Source: a virus. Taken from it: a DNA stretch of 56,212 bases. The position numbers were made by a program, and so were the translations under genes. The stretch covers positions 1 to 56,212 of IMG/VR virus record IMGVR_UViG_3300050343_000186; one strand, written 5' to 3'. Each line of letters opens with the position of its first letter. Positions within the stretch are counted from its first letter, which is position 1. This document shows, piece by piece, positions 55,951 through 56,212 of this stretch. The notes under the pieces are model-generated. The model did not search any database and had not been told where the DNA came from. It was given only the letters and a program-made list of their open reading frames with translations.

Positions 55951-56212
55951 TCTGTCTCTTATCGTCTGTTTTACTTTTCAGATAATGGAGCGAGCCGCCA
56001 AGAGTTCGCCGAAGGATGGTGAGGGTGCTATATACGTCAAACGTGGACAGCCACCACAGCTACCACCACCGCTGTGACCACAGCCACCACAACAGCCACC
56101 ACCGCTAGGCAAAAAGGCTAAAAAAACGGACTGCAACGATTGAAACGACCACCCCACCCCCCAAAAAAAAAATTCGTTTTCCTTTTCCATAGTGTTGCGT
56201 CATACATACATA
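55951..56212. repeat. Direct terminal repeat, right copy
   Basis: The second copy of positions 1-262, with a few substitutions and one extra C. The window ends where the match ends, so the repeat is truly terminal here. Confidence 0.9.
55985..56143 (+). other. Possible small proline-rich ORF with internal TGA (right repeat copy)
   Basis: The counterpart of 35-193: MERAAKSSPKDGEG, then a proline-rich part, TGA, and a second open part ending GKKAKKTDCND. Differences from the left copy change three or four codons in the proline-rich part but keep the frame. Low confidence as a gene. Confidence 0.2.

Overview
This window reads as an essentially complete genome (about 56 kb) of a tailed, podovirus-like phage of a Bacteroidetes host, most likely a marine flavobacterium. 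The DNA is AT-rich. Start codons lack good Shine-Dalgarno sequences. The Bacteroidetes -7 promoter element TAnnTTTG precedes many genes, twice as overlapping divergent pairs. Positions 1-262 and 55951-56212 are near-identical direct repeats at the two ends: either short direct terminal repeats of a linear virion genome or the overlap of a circular map. No integrase, tRNA, CRISPR array, insertion sequence or phage DNA/RNA polymerase was recognised.

Layout. (1) 0.3-5.3 kb, + strand: two tiny genes, a terminator, an iteron-like element, a phage groEL-groES pair, an oppositely oriented winged-helix regulator, and a chain of very small Lys/Arg-rich genes. (2) 5.2-8.4 kb: tail-fibre and adhesin-like proteins. 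(3) 8.4-10.1 kb: lysis cassette (membrane protein, holin-like coiled-coil protein, amidase, two oppositely oriented envelope proteins). (4) 10.1-20.8 kb: head and packaging (small and large terminase, portal, scaffold, major capsid). (5) 19.9-40.4 kb: connector, tail-tube and internal virion proteins, ending in a roughly 3,080-residue polyvalent protein with an HExxH motif. (6) 40.4-47.3 kb, - strand: replication operon (BT4734-type primase-helicase, SNF2-like helicase, VRR-NUC and PD-(D/E)XK nucleases, DnaA domain-IV protein, phosphoesterase). (7) 47.5-55.5 kb, - strand: early operon (SSB-like protein, exonuclease plus annealing protein, a second DnaA-domain-like protein, transglycosylase, ArdC-like antirestriction protein, many small genes), marked by a recurrent 16-bp palindrome. 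(8) 55.5-55.95 kb: non-coding leader with short repeats.

The most striking observation is a pair of elements at 691-857 and 47332-47488. Each has six TGAC-core direct repeats whose starts are spaced 10, 11, 11, 31 and 8 bp, exactly the same in both, although the repeat core differs (TGACGA versus mostly TGACCG or TGACGT). Each is followed by an AT-rich TAG/TA microsatellite, a TATAGG(G)AAA box and an inverted repeat copy. One lies upstream of groEL. The other overlaps the start codon of the primase-helicase gene. They look like two divergent versions of one origin or operator.

Many conserved genes (groEL, groES, amidase, terminase, portal, scaffold, capsid, connector, polyvalent protein) are interrupted by single-base shifts while the protein continues in another frame. 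The 40.4-55.2 kb block is nearly free of this. I read these breaks mainly as uncorrected sequencing or consensus errors and give gene coordinates across them.
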